DNA of 64,000 nucleotides, taken from Halichoerus grypus. Lineage: Eukaryota > Chordata > Mammalia > Carnivora > Phocidae. Both the position numbers and the translations under genes were made by a program. Positions 11,191-23,060 of this stretch are shown here, piece after piece; position 1 is the first letter of the stretch, and each line of letters begins with the position of its first letter. The DNA is taken from contig NC_135717.1 of assembly GCF_964656455.1 (NCBI RefSeq), positions 11,499,033 to 11,563,032 of the forward strand, in the 5' to 3' direction. The notes below the pieces were generated by a model, which saw only the letters and a list, made by a program, of their open reading frames with translations, was not told the DNA's origin and did not search any database.

Positions 11191-11344
11191 CCAATAATTA
11201 AATCCACTTGTTCAAAAACTATTGATTAATTCAAAAACATTGATTAAACACTTTACTATGGTTAAACACTAGATTAATTTTTCCCTGTGTTTACATTTCC
11301 TATTTTTGTGGCATTAATAAAGTCCCCCTTCTTTTTTTCTAGAT

Positions 11345-11438
11345 GGTTTTGTATCCAATTCCATGCCCTACATTAAGGAGATTTCCCTTTAGGTTTTGTA
11401 TCCAATTCGATGCCCTACATTAAGGAGATTTCCCTTTA
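11345..11438. repeat. 47-bp tandem duplication
   Basis: Two adjacent 47-bp copies (11345-11391 and 11392-11438) starting ggttttgtatccaattc are identical except at one position (C in the first copy, G in the second). They lie outside recognised repeats. The near-identity implies a recent local duplication, so copy number may vary between individuals. Confidence 0.95.
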
Positions 11439-11524
11439 TAGGGTTGAGGAAACTGGACTGTCTGATATGTCTCTGACATACATTCTAGACCATGGCATAG
11501 ACAGACAATGTCCCATAGTTGCAG

Positions 11525-11632
11525 AACTGGTCCTCGAGTCAAACAGCCTGGGTTCAAATCTGTGCTTATGTGCTTACTGTGTGACCTTAGTCAAGTTACT
11601 TATCGCCCTCTGCCTCAGTTTCCCTAAACTGC
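11525..11632 (+). mobile_element. MIR SINE, 5' half
   Basis: Sense MIR: cagcctgggttcaaatctgt, then ttactgtgtgaccttagtca, agttacttatc and ctctgcctcagtttccct. The 3' half appears at about 12064-12210, beyond an inserted repeat. Confidence 0.85.
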
Positions 11633-12063
11633 AGTAGTTAATTTTATATATCAACTTGACCGGGCCCCAGAGTGTGGGTGTGTCAATCAGGATGTTTCTG
11701 GATTATTATTCTGGGTGTGTCAATCAGGATGTTTCTGGATAAAATTAACATTTGATATGGTAGACTGAGTAAAGCTGATTGTCCTCCCCAGTTTGGGTTG
11801 GCCTCATCTAATCAGTTAAAGGCCTCCCTACAGAGAACAAAAGGCTGAGTCAGAGAGAATGCACTCCCCTTCTGCCTGACTGTCTTCAAGCTGAGACATC
11901 AGTCTTCTGCCTTCAGACTCAGACTCAGATTGGGTGCATACAATCAGCTGTCTTGAGTCTTTGGCTTACCAACTGTAGGTCTTGGTTTTTTGGGTGGTTT
12001 TTCTTTTTTTCATGTTCTTTATAATGTATAAGGTTTTGTTTCCCTGGAGAATGCTAACTATTA
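11633..12063 (+). mobile_element. unassigned ancient repeat inserted in a MIR
   Basis: The order tatcaacttgaccgggcccc, tctgggtgtgtcaatcagga, agactgagtaaagctgattg, ggttggcctcatctaatcag and finally ggttttgtttccctggagaa with gctaactatta matches a multi-copy mammalian repeat I recognise by pattern but cannot name. The ends show a short inverted similarity (tagttaat/taacta). It contains its own internal duplication at 11676-11740. Confidence 0.55.
11676..11740. repeat. 28-bp repeat pair (37-bp tandem duplication)
   Basis: Two identical 28-bp copies beginning gggtgtgtcaatcaggatg lie at 11676-11703 and 11713-11740, one 37-bp step apart, inside an old repeat whose usual form has the segment once. 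Confidence 0.9.
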
Positions 12064-12210
12064 GTTTCATTTCTCTGAAGATACCCACCTAACACATTTT
12101 CTATAAACTTGGGATAATAGGACCAAAATCCTTAAGCGTACAATATAGAAAAGGTACTTAGAACAGTGTCTAGCCCCAGTTAATGTCTATGTAAATATTC
12201 ACTGCTATGA
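12064..12210 (+). mobile_element. MIR SINE, 3' half
   Basis: The continuation of the MIR begun at 11525: aacttgggataataggacc, ggtacttagaacagtgtcta and atgtctatgtaaatattca match the MIR 3' half. Confidence 0.7.
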
Positions 12211-13414
12211 ATCTCCAAGCTCTGGAGCATAAACCTTCTGGCCATTTATATCTAAAGGTTGTCCCTCTACTACCAGTGCCCTCATCTAGTGCTGTCCCCT
12301 CCAAAGCCAGAATTATGATTGTCTAATTCTCTGCAGCCTTAGCTGATGTATTCATTTTCCCCTTTTACTATCTTATTTGAAATCACATCATATCCACTCC
12401 CCGGAAAATGATTCTGTTGGGTCACACACAGATTCAAACAGAGGAAACTAGAAATAATCAGAAATTACTTATACTAGTGAAATGTCAGGGAAGTCTGCAC
12501 AGGCCATTCTTCCAAGAATATTCTTGGTAATTCCGTAGATGAAAGAGGATTATGAAGGTTTTGTGAGCCTTTCTTTTTTTCCATCTCCTTCTTCTACCGG
12601 ATGAGAAGGGCCCTCGACAGACCTTTGTCGAAGAATAAATTTCCAAGGCTACCAATTTGGATCTCAAAAGCCCAGATTCAAAGGAACCCTCAGTTCATGA
12701 CAGGCACTATCTGAAATAAATGTCTGAACAGCTATCAGTTAAGGTGCACACAGAGCAGATGGGAAATGGATAGCTACATTATAGATTGCTCTGTGAATTC
12801 AAGAGGTCTTTGTCTGAGGACAATAGTAATATGAGAAAATATTCAGGTTTTCAGTTATAGGCTAGCCAGAGGATCAAACAAGAAACCAAATTAAATCTAA
12901 TTGACTCAGCAATGCCAGCACCATTAGTACAAAAAGTATGTACCCCCAGACATCCTTCCCCAGGTCTCCTGGCTCAACTACTGGAAACGAGACTGGATTA
13001 TACCCAACCTAATACTTCCAGGTATCTTCCTGCTCAAATACAATGAATTTTATTGTTTCTAATTAAATAGGGTTGATTCACAACCAGAAAAGAATGGTTC
13101 CTCTTGTGCCTTTCACCAAATGAGAATCCTCTTAAGACTCTGGACATGTTATCAATAGGAAATGTACTCTATTAGTTATTTGAATGTTAATAAATTTAAG
13201 CTCTATTAGCAGGATGACCAGGAAAATAATAATCTCTCATCCATTATTGTGCTGTCAATCAATTTAAACAATTTAACAGTAAGGTTTGCTTTTACCCACA
13301 GCTACTGTTGGCTGCATTTTACTCAATGGGAAAAAAAGATCTATCAGTATCTATGTATCTTTTTACTCGGGGCTGCTCTGTCCCCATATGTCTTTTCTCC
13401 ATTGAGAGCACCAA
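12211..13414. other. unassigned non-coding sequence
   Basis: No gene or repeat recognised. The block is AT-rich and largely free of simple repeats; the only open frame is a 60-codon antisense one. It could be unique conserved DNA, but that needs alignment. Confidence 0.5.
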
Positions 13415-13530
13415 CACTCACATAATCCATCATCTTCGACACCTCCCTCTCACATCCATGTCCAACCAGTCACAAATCCTGATAATTCCATCACCTACAT
13501 GGCTTCCATATCCACCCTTTCTTGCCCTTC
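13415..13530 (+). mobile_element. L2 fragment (sense), weak
   Basis: The run of catcatcttcgacacctccc, caaccagtcacaaatcctg and tccatatccaccctttc resembles the L2 ORF2 3' portion in sense orientation. It is short and diverged. Confidence 0.45.
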
Positions 13531-15129
13531 ACCTTGCATGTCTTCTATGCAAGTAGGAACCATCATGGCAGGTGGCTCCAGCAGAAAGGCATTCTGGGAG
13601 TGCCTGGCAGAGAACAGAGAGCAAGTTGAGGGCAAGGGGGTTGTAGTTTTGGAAACTGATGGAAGTGAAACTTTCCAGAGGTGGGCATTAGACTAGCTAG
13701 TTTAAGTCACTAAATGTCACAGGTGTAAGATAAGTGAATCCAAACCACAGTATTTATGAATGGTCTGATTCAAGGGGATTGGGCCAAAAAAAAAAGGCAT
13801 GACCCTGGACAGAAGTCATATCCAACATGAAGTAGAAGTCAAAACTATGGCTTCACAAGTCCTTGGTTGGGTTCAAATAAGATTAAATATGTAAAGCAGG
13901 ATCAGGCATTTTTAACATCAAAGAAGTAGAAGAGCTAGAGGCCAGACTCTGATCAAACAGACCCTTCCCCCAAAATACACCATTTAAGATATTTTAAATA
14001 CTTACGGGACCCTGGTGAAGACCTCATTGGCCACTGTCTCCCAAGAGAGAAATAATCAACAGATATGTGAATGATCTTCCTTCTTTCATTTCTAAATTGA
14101 TTCAAGTACAGCCCCAGGCCTTGGTTTGGACAATTATTGATTATGTGTAACTGGAGTTGTATTGAAATTTCACATCTCACGTCTGTTCTCAAAAAAACAT
14201 TTTTCTAACCCCCTCAAGTGCTGATAACTATAATCAAGCTATCATCATCGTAATAACTACAATAACGATCACAACAATACACGTGTATCCCACTTCATGG
14301 TTTAGAAAATGCATTCCAAGATGCTTTCACATGTATTCGCTCATATATTAAAGGGCATTTTCTTACATTAATGGAGAGTGATCCTGAGAGTAAAAAGGAT
14401 AAACAAAGCAGATGATGGCTTACACATTAGCACTTTACGGTCTTAGTGGAAGTGTGCTGGGCCCGTATCCCTTCAGATTCCATTACCATTTCTGTGCACA
14501 CCAATCTGACTAGTAAGAGCCAGGAACTGCATCTTCGTTGGCTGGCTGGCCTTGGGCTGCCAGAACCCACTCAGCCTGAGCATAAGGTGGGATGGAAGTG
14601 ACTAGAGATTGATTATCTTCCCAGGATGTTCACATCCCTTACCAATGACTGATGGGTGTGGGAATATAAATACCCCGGCTCTTTACCCCATGGCTAGGAT
14701 CGTTCTGAAGTGTGTGTTTTATAGCATTTCCCGAATTTTCCCTGAAGGCTTAAGCTTTAGTTGCCCACAGTGATAGCTGGGGGTTTGGCTATTTGTTGTT
14801 GTTGTTGTTTTTTAATACCCTTTGCATTACCTCCCCATTATCATACCATATCTTTTCAATTCGCAAATAAACCATGCATCCTCCACCCTCCTCCCAGAAA
14901 CTGTTTTTTTGGATGAACCCTATTCAGACCAGGTCAAAAGTCCTCATGAATATTCTGAATCAATGGACAACATGTGGCATACAAAAGATAAAAGTTATAC
15001 TGAACTGAGCAATCTGAATATTCTTCTGAACATTCATTGTATTCTTTAAAAAGTCTCTCACCTGTCCATTATAAGGTAATCGTGGCCATTATCATTCATT
15101 TGTCAATACAGTTGAAGTATGGAGCTTTG
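13531..15129. other. unassigned non-coding sequence with a TATA-like site and (GTT)n
   Basis: No gene recognised. Around 14440-14780 the sequence could be a decayed LTR: gaatataaataccccggctc at about 14661 looks like an LTR TATA region, but I cannot match a family. A short (GTT) run lies at 14796-14811. Open frames are 75-79 codons and unremarkable. Confidence 0.4.
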
Positions 15130-15250
15130 TGGGGACAATATGCTGAATACTATAAGGAAAAATGAAGTCATCGACCCTGACCTCCCAGAGTTCACAGTCC
15201 AGAGATTAGAGACAGACATGAAAACAAAGCATCAACCCTCGGTGGAACAG
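15130..15250 (-). mobile_element. L2 3'-end-like fragment (antisense), weak
   Basis: The order ggggacaatatgctgaatac, ctgacctcccagagttcaca, gtccagagattagagacaga and catgaaaacaaag resembles antisense L2 3' sequence. Tentative. Confidence 0.4.
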
Positions 15251-16305
15251 TGACCCTGAGCTGAGGGTGTGTGGAGTCAGACTCTTGACCAATGAGCTCC
15301 TTCAAGTAGAACCAGACTCAGAAACATACAACAAACAGCCGAGCCAGGGAAATAGCAAACTCTGATCGCACCACAAACAAATCAGAGAGACCTACTGTGT
15401 GCAGGCTTCATTCACCATCGGAAGAATGGGTGTCAGTAAGATACCACCTCACAATCTAAAACCAAAGAACAAAACCAGAAGTACTGATCTTAGCAAATCT
15501 ACTGAGATCTCAGCATTTGTCACAGACCTCATTGTCTCATCAGAAAAACTGATCGTCTCATGACCTAGTTCTTGTATGACCTATCTCTGAAGACAGAATG
15601 GAAGCAGACAGACCAAGTTACAAGCAGGTTCTGTTGGAAGAAAACAAATACTTTCCACAACAATGCATCACAGAACAAAGAAAAGGGAGCTTCTTGTAAT
15701 CTTTGTATCTCTGCTTCACAGAGGAAGCCGAGATGTTCACCTGAGTGTAAAATCAGCTCTCACCACCCTCTTCCCCTTTTCAAATGTGAGCAACATAATC
15801 TTAGGATAAAAAAGATAGAGCGTTCCTTTATACTGTCGATAATAAAGAAATGCAATTTGTTTCTCTGAAAAGCTGTCTGGAACAAATACATGAAAAGTTT
15901 CTAGAAGGATTGGGATACATTTGATGGTGGACTCCACAGTGATTACTAATGGGTTTGTCCAAGATCAGTCAACTACAGAGGGTGAGGACAGAAATTTACA
16001 TAGCAGACTGCTATTTACTTAGAGAGCTATGTACTTGCTCTCTGGACAGTCACATTCTGCAAGCCTCCTTCTGGGTAGTATGATTCCTCTCGATCTTCAG
16101 AAGGGTTTCTATTACAGATTGAGAGACAGCAAGATCCCAGAGAAGGAACAGCTACAAGATCCTGGCCCCAGGTTGGACCTGGTTAAATGGTTGCCCATGT
16201 GCCTAAGTGTGACCCAGGACAGCCAGGGAGAGAAGCAAGCCTCCCAGGGTTATACACACAATGATACAGCTCTCTCCCCAAAATTATCCCCTAACAAGCT
16301 GAACA
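15251..16305. other. unassigned non-coding sequence
   Basis: No repeat recognised. An open plus-strand frame starts at 16029 and runs 209 codons into the L2 that follows. Its second half is translated L2 in a non-coding frame, so I reject it as a gene. Confidence 0.45.
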
Positions 16306-17695
16306 CACCCCATGTCTCCAATTCCTCACTTCCGGTTCTCTCTTTATATTTACTTCAGTTGGGTTTTCACCTCTCTCGTTCTGCAGAAACTGCTCTTGTC
16401 CAAGTCATTAACCACCCCCATGTTGCTGAATCCAATGGTGCATCCTCAGTCCACATCATACTTCATGAGTCAACAGCACTTAACAACGGTCACTCAATTT
16501 CTCCCATCAATGCACTTTCTTCACTCAGGTTCCAAGACACAAGACTCTCTAGGTATCCTGGCACATCGACTTTTCAGGTTCTTTTGTTGGATTCTTCTTC
16601 TTCCCAAACCCTTAACATTGGAGTGCCCAAGTCTCGGTCTTCAGTCTCTTCTCTCTAAAAGCTTTCCAGCCCTCAGAGCTTCAAATGCTATCCATATGCA
16701 ACTCCAAATCATACCTCTAGACCAAAACTTCTCCTCAGAACCTCATACGTGTCCATACAGCGGTTACTCAACATTTCCACTTGGACATGGTTACGTGTTC
16801 ACTTGGGACTTGTGATTCTCCCACCCAGCCTCTCTGCCTGCAGTCTTCTCTGTGTCACTTGACAGTATTCACACATCTGATTTTTCTGCCATCCCACAAT
16901 CAATCCATCCATGAATCCCCTCGGATCTTCCTCTTCATTACATTCTCCCCACCTGATCTGAGCCATCATCATCTCTGCACTATAACCGGTCTTCCTGCTT
17001 CCAACCTTGCCCCTTCATTTTATTGTTCCCAAATAGCACTAGAAGTATCCTTTTCAGATGTCTATCACACCATGTTCATACTCTGATTCACACCTTCCAG
17101 TGGCTCCCATTTCGTGAGAAGAGAAGCCAAAGTCCCTCCAGCGTCTGCTTGATATGAGGCATCACCACACCTCTCTGCCCTCTTTCTCCATTGTTCTCCC
17201 ATTCCTAACTCCCATCCACCTCCACTGGCCTCCTTTCTGTTTCTCGAACATAACTGAGGAGCTTAAGGCCATGAAGCATGCCTTTGTCTAGCCTTTGTCT
17301 AGAACGTTCTTCCACTTGATTTCTGTTCAGCCTATTACCAATACCCCCTCCCCACCTGCTTGTAGCCTTTGCTCAAATGTTACCTTTTCAATGAGGCCCA
17401 TGCTGAGCACCCTACTCAAAATAGAACCCACTACCTAACTGCAACATTCCCGCTATCTCTCTCCCTGCTCCCTATTTTCCCGCATCACCTTCTGCTGTGC
17501 TATACAATGTAGTTAATTTATGATGCTCACTGCTCATTGTCTTTCTGCCCTTGCTAAAATAAAAGCTGCACAAAGACAGGGATTTTATCTTTTCGGTTTA
17601 CAAGTATAGCTAATGCCAATGTCTAGAACTGTGGCCAGCATATGCTAGGAAGTCCACAGATATTAGTTGATTTAATTACATGAGTAAATGGAAAT
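16306..17695 (+). mobile_element. long L2 LINE fragment (sense, about 1.4 kb)
   Basis: L2 landmarks occur in sense order: a gttgctgaatccaatggtgc region, ccatatgcaactccaaatca, tttccacttggacatgg, aaccggtcttcctgcttcc, ccagtggctcccatttcgtg, cactggcctcctttctgttt, gctcaaatgttacctttt and the 3' end agacagggattttatctttt with tatgctaggaagtcc. This covers the ORF2 3' half and the 3' UTR. Stops and indels break every frame; open frames of 209, 167 and 101 codons here lie in wrong frames. It has no CAN-SINE insertions, unlike the A-rich L1 elements. Confidence 0.85.
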
Positions 17696-18051
17696 AGCTG
17701 GTCAGGATGGAGAGTGGGAAACAGAGAAGCCAAGAAAATTAAGTGGATGTGTGATAGAAGTCAGAATGACCTTTATTTCTGCCCTTCCCTGAATCCTTAT
17801 TTTTTCAGCTTTTCCTGTGATTCCCTGCATGAAGATCCTATAAATAAACCTCCTATCCCTGTGATAATTTGAGTGAGCCCCATTTCCTACCACCAAAACA
17901 TCCATAACTAGAATAATCATATTTCTCTCCTCCCTAGGAGTCCATAGACTCTGCTTATGATTTATTAGATCAAGTTCAAAGACAGCATCCACATTGAAGG
18001 CTCTGTGGGTGAATCTCTCAGCTATCTAAATCCCATTCAACCTCCAAGGGT
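17696..18051. other. unassigned non-coding sequence
   Basis: No feature recognised apart from a 96-codon antisense open frame at 17702-17992, which resembles no family. Confidence 0.45.
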
Positions 18052-18260
18052 CTTTTTTTTTTAAGATTTTTTTTCCCTTAATTTGAGAGAGAGAGCGAGA
18101 GCAGGGAGAGGTAGAGGTAAATTAAAGAGGGAAAAAAATCTGAAGCAGACTCTGAACTGAGCACAGAGCCTGACGCAGGACTCATTCTCACGACCGCGAG
18201 ATCATGACCTGAGCTGAAACCAAGAGTAGGTCACTCAACCAACTGAGCCACCCAGGCTCC
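18052..18260 (-). mobile_element. CAN-SINE, antisense
   Basis: Poly(T), ttaagatttttttt, a GA-rich tract, gagatcatgacctgagctga and the reverse head aaccaactgagccacccagg are all present. The flanks cctccaaggg (18041-18050) and cctcaagggc (18261-18270) look like a worn target duplication. Body divergence suggests an old copy. Confidence 0.92.
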
Positions 18261-18439
18261 CCTCAAGGGCTACCTCCTTTAAGAAAATTTCCCAACACCA
18301 AGAGAACACATTTGCTCTACTAGACATTTGGGGATTTGATTAAGTTTGTCAAATGAGATGTTTGTGTTTTCCCTTGATTGTGAAACTGTGTCTCTCTACA
18401 ATAAATTTATAAGCCACTCATGAGGATACACAGTAATAC

Positions 18440-18697
18440 ACGATAGCTGATACTTATTGAGATCTTATTAGGTGCTGTGCACTGTTCTAAACTCTTACAT
18501 GTACTGTGGCATTAATCATCACAGCACCATCATTAGGAGAGATGTACTATTATCTTCACTTACTACTGAAGATACTGAGGTCCAGAGGGGTTTTGTAGCT
18601 TGCCGGGTATTACAAAGCTAGTTAGCAGATGAGCTAAGATTTGAGTTTAATGCAGTCAGACCCCTTATCGCATACTATAACCACTAGGCTATTTCAA
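18440..18697 (-). mobile_element. MIR SINE (antisense), nearly full length
   Basis: The order acttattgagatcttattag, gtgctgtgcactgttctaaa, aagatactgaggtccagagg, ttgtagcttgccgggtatta, caaagctagttagcagatga and actataaccactaggctat is that of an almost complete antisense MIR of about 255 bp. Confidence 0.88.
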
Positions 18698-18699
18698 AA

Positions 18700-20540
18700 C
18701 TTCCTCACTGATGTCTCATAATAATACATTCAGAGGTAGTATTCAAAATACATCCCTGTTACTCAGTATAGCCCACAGTCCAGCAGGCTCAGCATTCCTA
18801 GGAGCTTGTTAAAAGTGCCGGATCTGCTCTCCACCTGCTTCCATGTACGCTGCCATCAGAATCTGCATTTTAACAAGATTTCAAATAATTAGAATGCACA
18901 GCAAAGTTGAGAGACACTGAAATATTTAACAAATTGTGTTAGTCATAATCACGCAGGAGGAGGAAGGTGAGAAAGGGTCCCAGGGGCTGGGAAATCAGAG
19001 TAGGGGTGGAATGTTGAACAAAATCATGGCTTTTTACTATCTACTACGAAAGTATTTTATTTTCCAACATCAATATTAGTTGTAAGTACTTACCATCTGA
19101 AGATTAGCCTCTCAGTGTACTAAAGTGCTATGAATGGCTTACAAGTGTGTTATGTGTTGACCCCACCCCCTTGGCCTTCTTAGCATCCAAGTGGAGCTTG
19201 GAGACCCAAAGCCCACACATGGAAGCATGAATAACTTCATCTAGGGTTCCTAAGAAGGTGAGCTGAGCAGAGGTGGGCCTGACAGCAGATCCTAATATCT
19301 CAGTAAGCATTGGGCATGATGAATGACCACCTGTGTTTTGGCACAGTTCCCTAAGGGCTGCAAGGAGTTCCTCCATACCTTGGACACCTTTATTGTAGGC
19401 AGCTGTATGGTATACCCCAACCTGCCCTAAACAACAGGCCCACAGACCTGCTAGCGTAGTTTGTGTTCCAAATACCTAAGCAGTCAGGTGCACAGGTGAA
19501 GGAACAAGAGTTGGAGTTGTGGAGGCTGAGATATCAGCAGGTGTTCCTGGAAGAAGAGCTCCAGGGGGCTCTGAATCTCTGCCTTCACACATATCAGATG
19601 CTTTTGCAACTAATATGCCCTTTTAGTGGCATCCAGGCTAGCTGCGGGGTGACTGCTCTAACAATGCATGTGTTTTCTACTAATTAGAGCATCATCATTA
19701 TTTTGAAATACTTGATATGAAAACATTCTGTTGGATTTGAAACCCATTTGCATTATCACAAGAAATTTCAGCATTACATTTGTCAGGGCAAAAAAAAAAA
19801 AAAAAGAGAGAGAGAGAAGCTGTTAGCTCCTTTAAATACACTTTTAGCAACTGCAAATTTTGAATAGTTGTAAAAGTGGTTTTAAATGTTTTATCACCTA
19901 CCTGTGTGAATAAATTCTCCTGCCAATGGTGACTATCAAAAATCTGAAAAGATCACCATTAAAATGTCATTATCAGGAATTGAGGATAGCCTTGTCAAGC
20001 ATAAACCTGATATGAAAAATTATGTTCATAAGGGTAATGGCTGAGGAAGATCCAACCAGTCCAGCACATCTGCAGATAATAACTATCAACTGTGAATATC
20101 ATACAAAACAAACAGTGACCTGAAGGCGCTGAGGAGTATACAGAAGCAGGCATGGTCCACTGGACAGTCCATGCCCACAGGACAGTAATATTGAGTTGAT
20201 ATTTTCACAGCTTTTAGCCTGAGGTCAAACATGGTTGGCATGGAGCATGGAGCAGTATGGATGCTGATGGAGAAACCACAGCTTTCTGTTCAAGGGACCA
20301 ATTAAATATGGGTCAACTGTAGCCCCTGGAGAGAGAGGCAGAACACCAGAGATAGAATCCCCAAATTCTGTCTTTCCATAACCTTGGCTAACCCCTAAAA
20401 CACGTGGGCATGGAAATGAGTCAAATCAACTCAGTTAAATACCAAGATCTGCACCGAAATTGGAGTTACCCACCAAGAAGTAGAGATTGCAGCTCAAGTC
20501 CAACCAACTTAATTGCCCACCCAAACAAAACCAACACTCA
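18700..20540. other. unassigned non-coding sequence
   Basis: No repeat family recognised. An A-run followed by (GA) lies at 19791-19817. Opposite-strand open frames at 19128-19376 (82 codons, minus) and 19463-19687 (74 codons, plus) look slightly protein-like but resemble no family I know. The lower part (about 20100-20540) may be the decayed 5' part of the L1 that follows. Confidence 0.45.
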
Positions 20541-21244
20541 TTAGAGTAAAATAAAAGAACCCAACATCTCTACATCTGCATATTCATAATGTCTAAGATA
20601 CAATAAAAATGTATCTGAAATGCAAAGAGACAGGAAAATGGAACCATTCACAAGAGAAAATTGACCTGTAGTCAGCTCCAATATAACCCAGATGTTAGAA
20701 TTAGCCAAAATGAAATTTCAAACAGCCATTATAATTACTGTACTCCATGAAGTAAAAGAAAATATGCCAGTGATAAACAACAACAACAAAAATCCCAGGA
20801 AGTGACAGTAAACAAATAGAAATAATAAAAAAGAACCAAATAGAAAGTCCCTAAGTGAAAAGTGTAATATCTGAAGTTTTCAATCACTGGATGAATTTAA
20901 CAGAATGCCAAAGACACAGGAAAGAGTAAGTGAACTTGCAAAAGATCAAATTTATCCAATGTTAAGAACAAAGAAAAAAGATGTTGAAAAAAAAGCAAGT
21001 AGAGCTTCATGACCTATTAAGCATATAAACCAGTCTAACATATGTGTAATTGGAGTGCAAACAACAAATGGGGTAAAAAACATTTTTGAAGAAATGATGG
21101 TCGAATATTCCAAATTTAATGAATGATGTACATTTACAGATTCAAAGTGCTCAGCAAACATGAAGCAAGACAAAAGAAAGACACACATTATAGTCAAATC
21201 GTTGAAAACTGATGATAAAAGCAAGTAATAAAAGCAGCAAGAAA

Positions 21245-21447
21245 GGGGCGCCTGGGTGGCTCAGTTGGTTAAGCGACTGCCTTTGGCTCAGGTCATGATC
21301 CTGGAGTCCCTGGATCGAGTCCCGCATCGGGCTCCCTGCTCGGCAGGGAGCCTGCTTCTCCCTCTGACCCTCCCCCCTCTCATGTGCTCTCTCTCTCTCA
21401 TTCTCTCTGTCTCAAATAAATAAATAAAATCTTTAAAAAAAAAAAAA
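21245..21447 (+). mobile_element. young CAN-SINE, sense
   Basis: Near-consensus young subfamily (catgatcctggagtccctgg, tgctcggcagggagcctgc, ccctctgaccctccccc). A 14-bp target duplication AAAGCAGCAAGAAA at 21231-21244 and 21448-21461 defines its ends. It is inserted in L1M. The antisense frame at 21288-21470 is simply this SINE read backwards. Confidence 0.97.
21257..21322 (+). promoter_or_regulatory. internal pol III promoter (A and B boxes) of the SINE
   Basis: TGGCTCAGTTGG at 21257-21268 fits the tRNA A-box consensus TRGYNNARNNGG. GGATCGAGTCC at 21312-21322 fits the B box GGTTCGANNCC with one change. Spacing is tRNA-like. This copy is shown as the example; the other sense copies carry the same pair at the matching offset. 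A match does not prove transcription. Confidence 0.7.
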
Positions 21448-22177
21448 AAAGCAGCAAGAAAAACACCCAACTCTTTACTTGATTAATAGCTGACTCCTTA
21501 TCAGAAAGTACAGAGGTTGGAGGAGAGTAGAACACCATTTTGTTAGGGGGCTGAAAGAGAAATTTCTCAAGAGAGAATTCTAGATCTAGTGAAATTTTTC
21601 TCTAAAAATGAAGGGAAAGTAAAGTCATAATAAGATATATGTAAACTAAGAGAATTTGTGGAAAACAGATCTCAAACAAGAACTGCTAAAGGAATTTCTT
21701 CAAACAGAAGAAAAATTAAACCAGATTGAAACTCATAGCCGCAGAAAGGAATGACTAACTTTAGCAATGATAAACATCTTGGTAAATGTCAAACTATTTT
21801 CACCTTTTTTCCATATAATTTCATTACAATGCATATGACTCTAAAGACAAAATTACAGACTCGTGGATTTGTAATACATTAGTAACACAGAGGTCCATAT
21901 AGACCTTTATGGTGGCACACTTGATATATTTTTCATGAAATGGTACAATATTAACCATAGATAAATGTTAAAACCTAAGAATTTACATTGCAATCCCTAA
22001 ATGGACCACTACAATGTAATATAAGATGGAAAGCTAGAAGCTGCTAGGAAAATAAAAATGGAATTCTAAAAATAACCAAATGATACCTTGCCCCAAAAAG
22101 ACAGGAAAGAAATAATAAACCAACCAACAAACAAAAAAACCAAAGGAAACAAAAAGTTGAAACTGAAATGGCAAACC

Positions 22178-22391
22178 CAGGGTCCCTGGGTGGCTCAGTC
22201 AGTTGGGCAAAGACTCTTGATTTCTGCTCAGGTCATGATCTCAGGATCGTGAGATCGAGCCCCACATCAGGCTCTGTGCTGGGCATGGAGCCTGCTTGAG
22301 ATTCTCTCTCTCCCCCTCTCCCTCTGCCCCTGCCCCACTGCTCCTGCTCTCTCTCTCTCTCTCTCTCTCCTCCTCGTAAAAAAAAAAAAAA
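22178..22391 (+). mobile_element. older CAN-SINE, sense
   Basis: Head gggtccctgggtggctcagt, then the older core gactcttgatttctgctcag, gtcatgatctcaggatcgtg and a long (CT)n. A short duplication GGCAAAC flanks it (22170-22176 and 22392-22398). The core with gactcttgattt groups it with 24641, 24891 and 51180 rather than with the young ctgccttcggctcagg subfamily. Confidence 0.92.
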
Positions 22392-22865
22392 GGCAAACAT
22401 ATGACTAACCATATCAATAATTAAATTATCAATTACTTTGACTTAATTGATATTAACAAGGCACTAGACCCAACAACTACAGAAGACACAGTCTTTACAA
22501 AGCATATGGCTCAGTTGCAAGACCACACACCAGGCCATGAGACAAGCCTAAATAATTTTTAAAATGCTGAAATCATACAAGATAGGTTGTCTATCCAAAA
22601 TGGAATTAAATTAAATCAGTAACAATAAAGTATCTAGAGAGCTCCAAATATTAGAAAAACTAAACAACATACTTCTAAATAATCCATGTCTCAAAAATTT
22701 AAAAAGAAATTAGAAATGCTTGGAGCTGAATAATAATTCAATGTACAAAAATTTGAGAGACACAGGTAAAGTAGTGTTTATAGAGACTATAGCTTCAAAT
22801 TCCTAGAAAAGAAGAAAGCTCTAAAGTTAATTCTCTAAGCTTCCACTGTAAAATTTAAAGAAAAA

Positions 22866-23060
22866 GGGGATGCCTGGGTGGCTCAGTAGGTTAAGCGTCT
22901 GCCTTCGGCTCAGGTCATGATCCCAGGGTTCTGGGATCGAGCCCAGCATCGGGCTCCTTGCTCAGCGGGGAGCCTGCTTCTCCCTCTCCTTCTGCTGCTC
23001 CCCCTGCTTGTGCTCTCTCTCTCTGTCCAATAAATAAATACAATCTTAAAAAAATAAAAA
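22866..23060 (+). mobile_element. CAN-SINE, sense, intermediate subfamily
   Basis: Head ggggatgcctgggtggctca, core gtctgccttcggctcaggtc, then catgatcccagggttctggg, tgctcagcggggagcctgc and a poly(A)-rich tail. A duplication of TAAAATTTAAA plus A-run lies at 22849-22865 and 23061-23075. The antisense frame 22910-23188 runs through it and is not a gene. Confidence 0.95.

Noticed and set aside
16029..16815. 209- and 167-codon plus-strand frames as a gene
   Set aside because: The second frame and most of the first lie in a sense L2 element and are L2 nucleotides read in non-ORF2 frames; stops and indels break the true ORF2 frame.
21245..21330. tRNA gene from the A- and B-box motifs
   Set aside because: The boxes belong to the tRNA-derived SINE head. 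The sequence cannot fold into an intact cloverleaf with acceptor stem and CCA-ready end, and 19 related copies with A-tails exist in the window.
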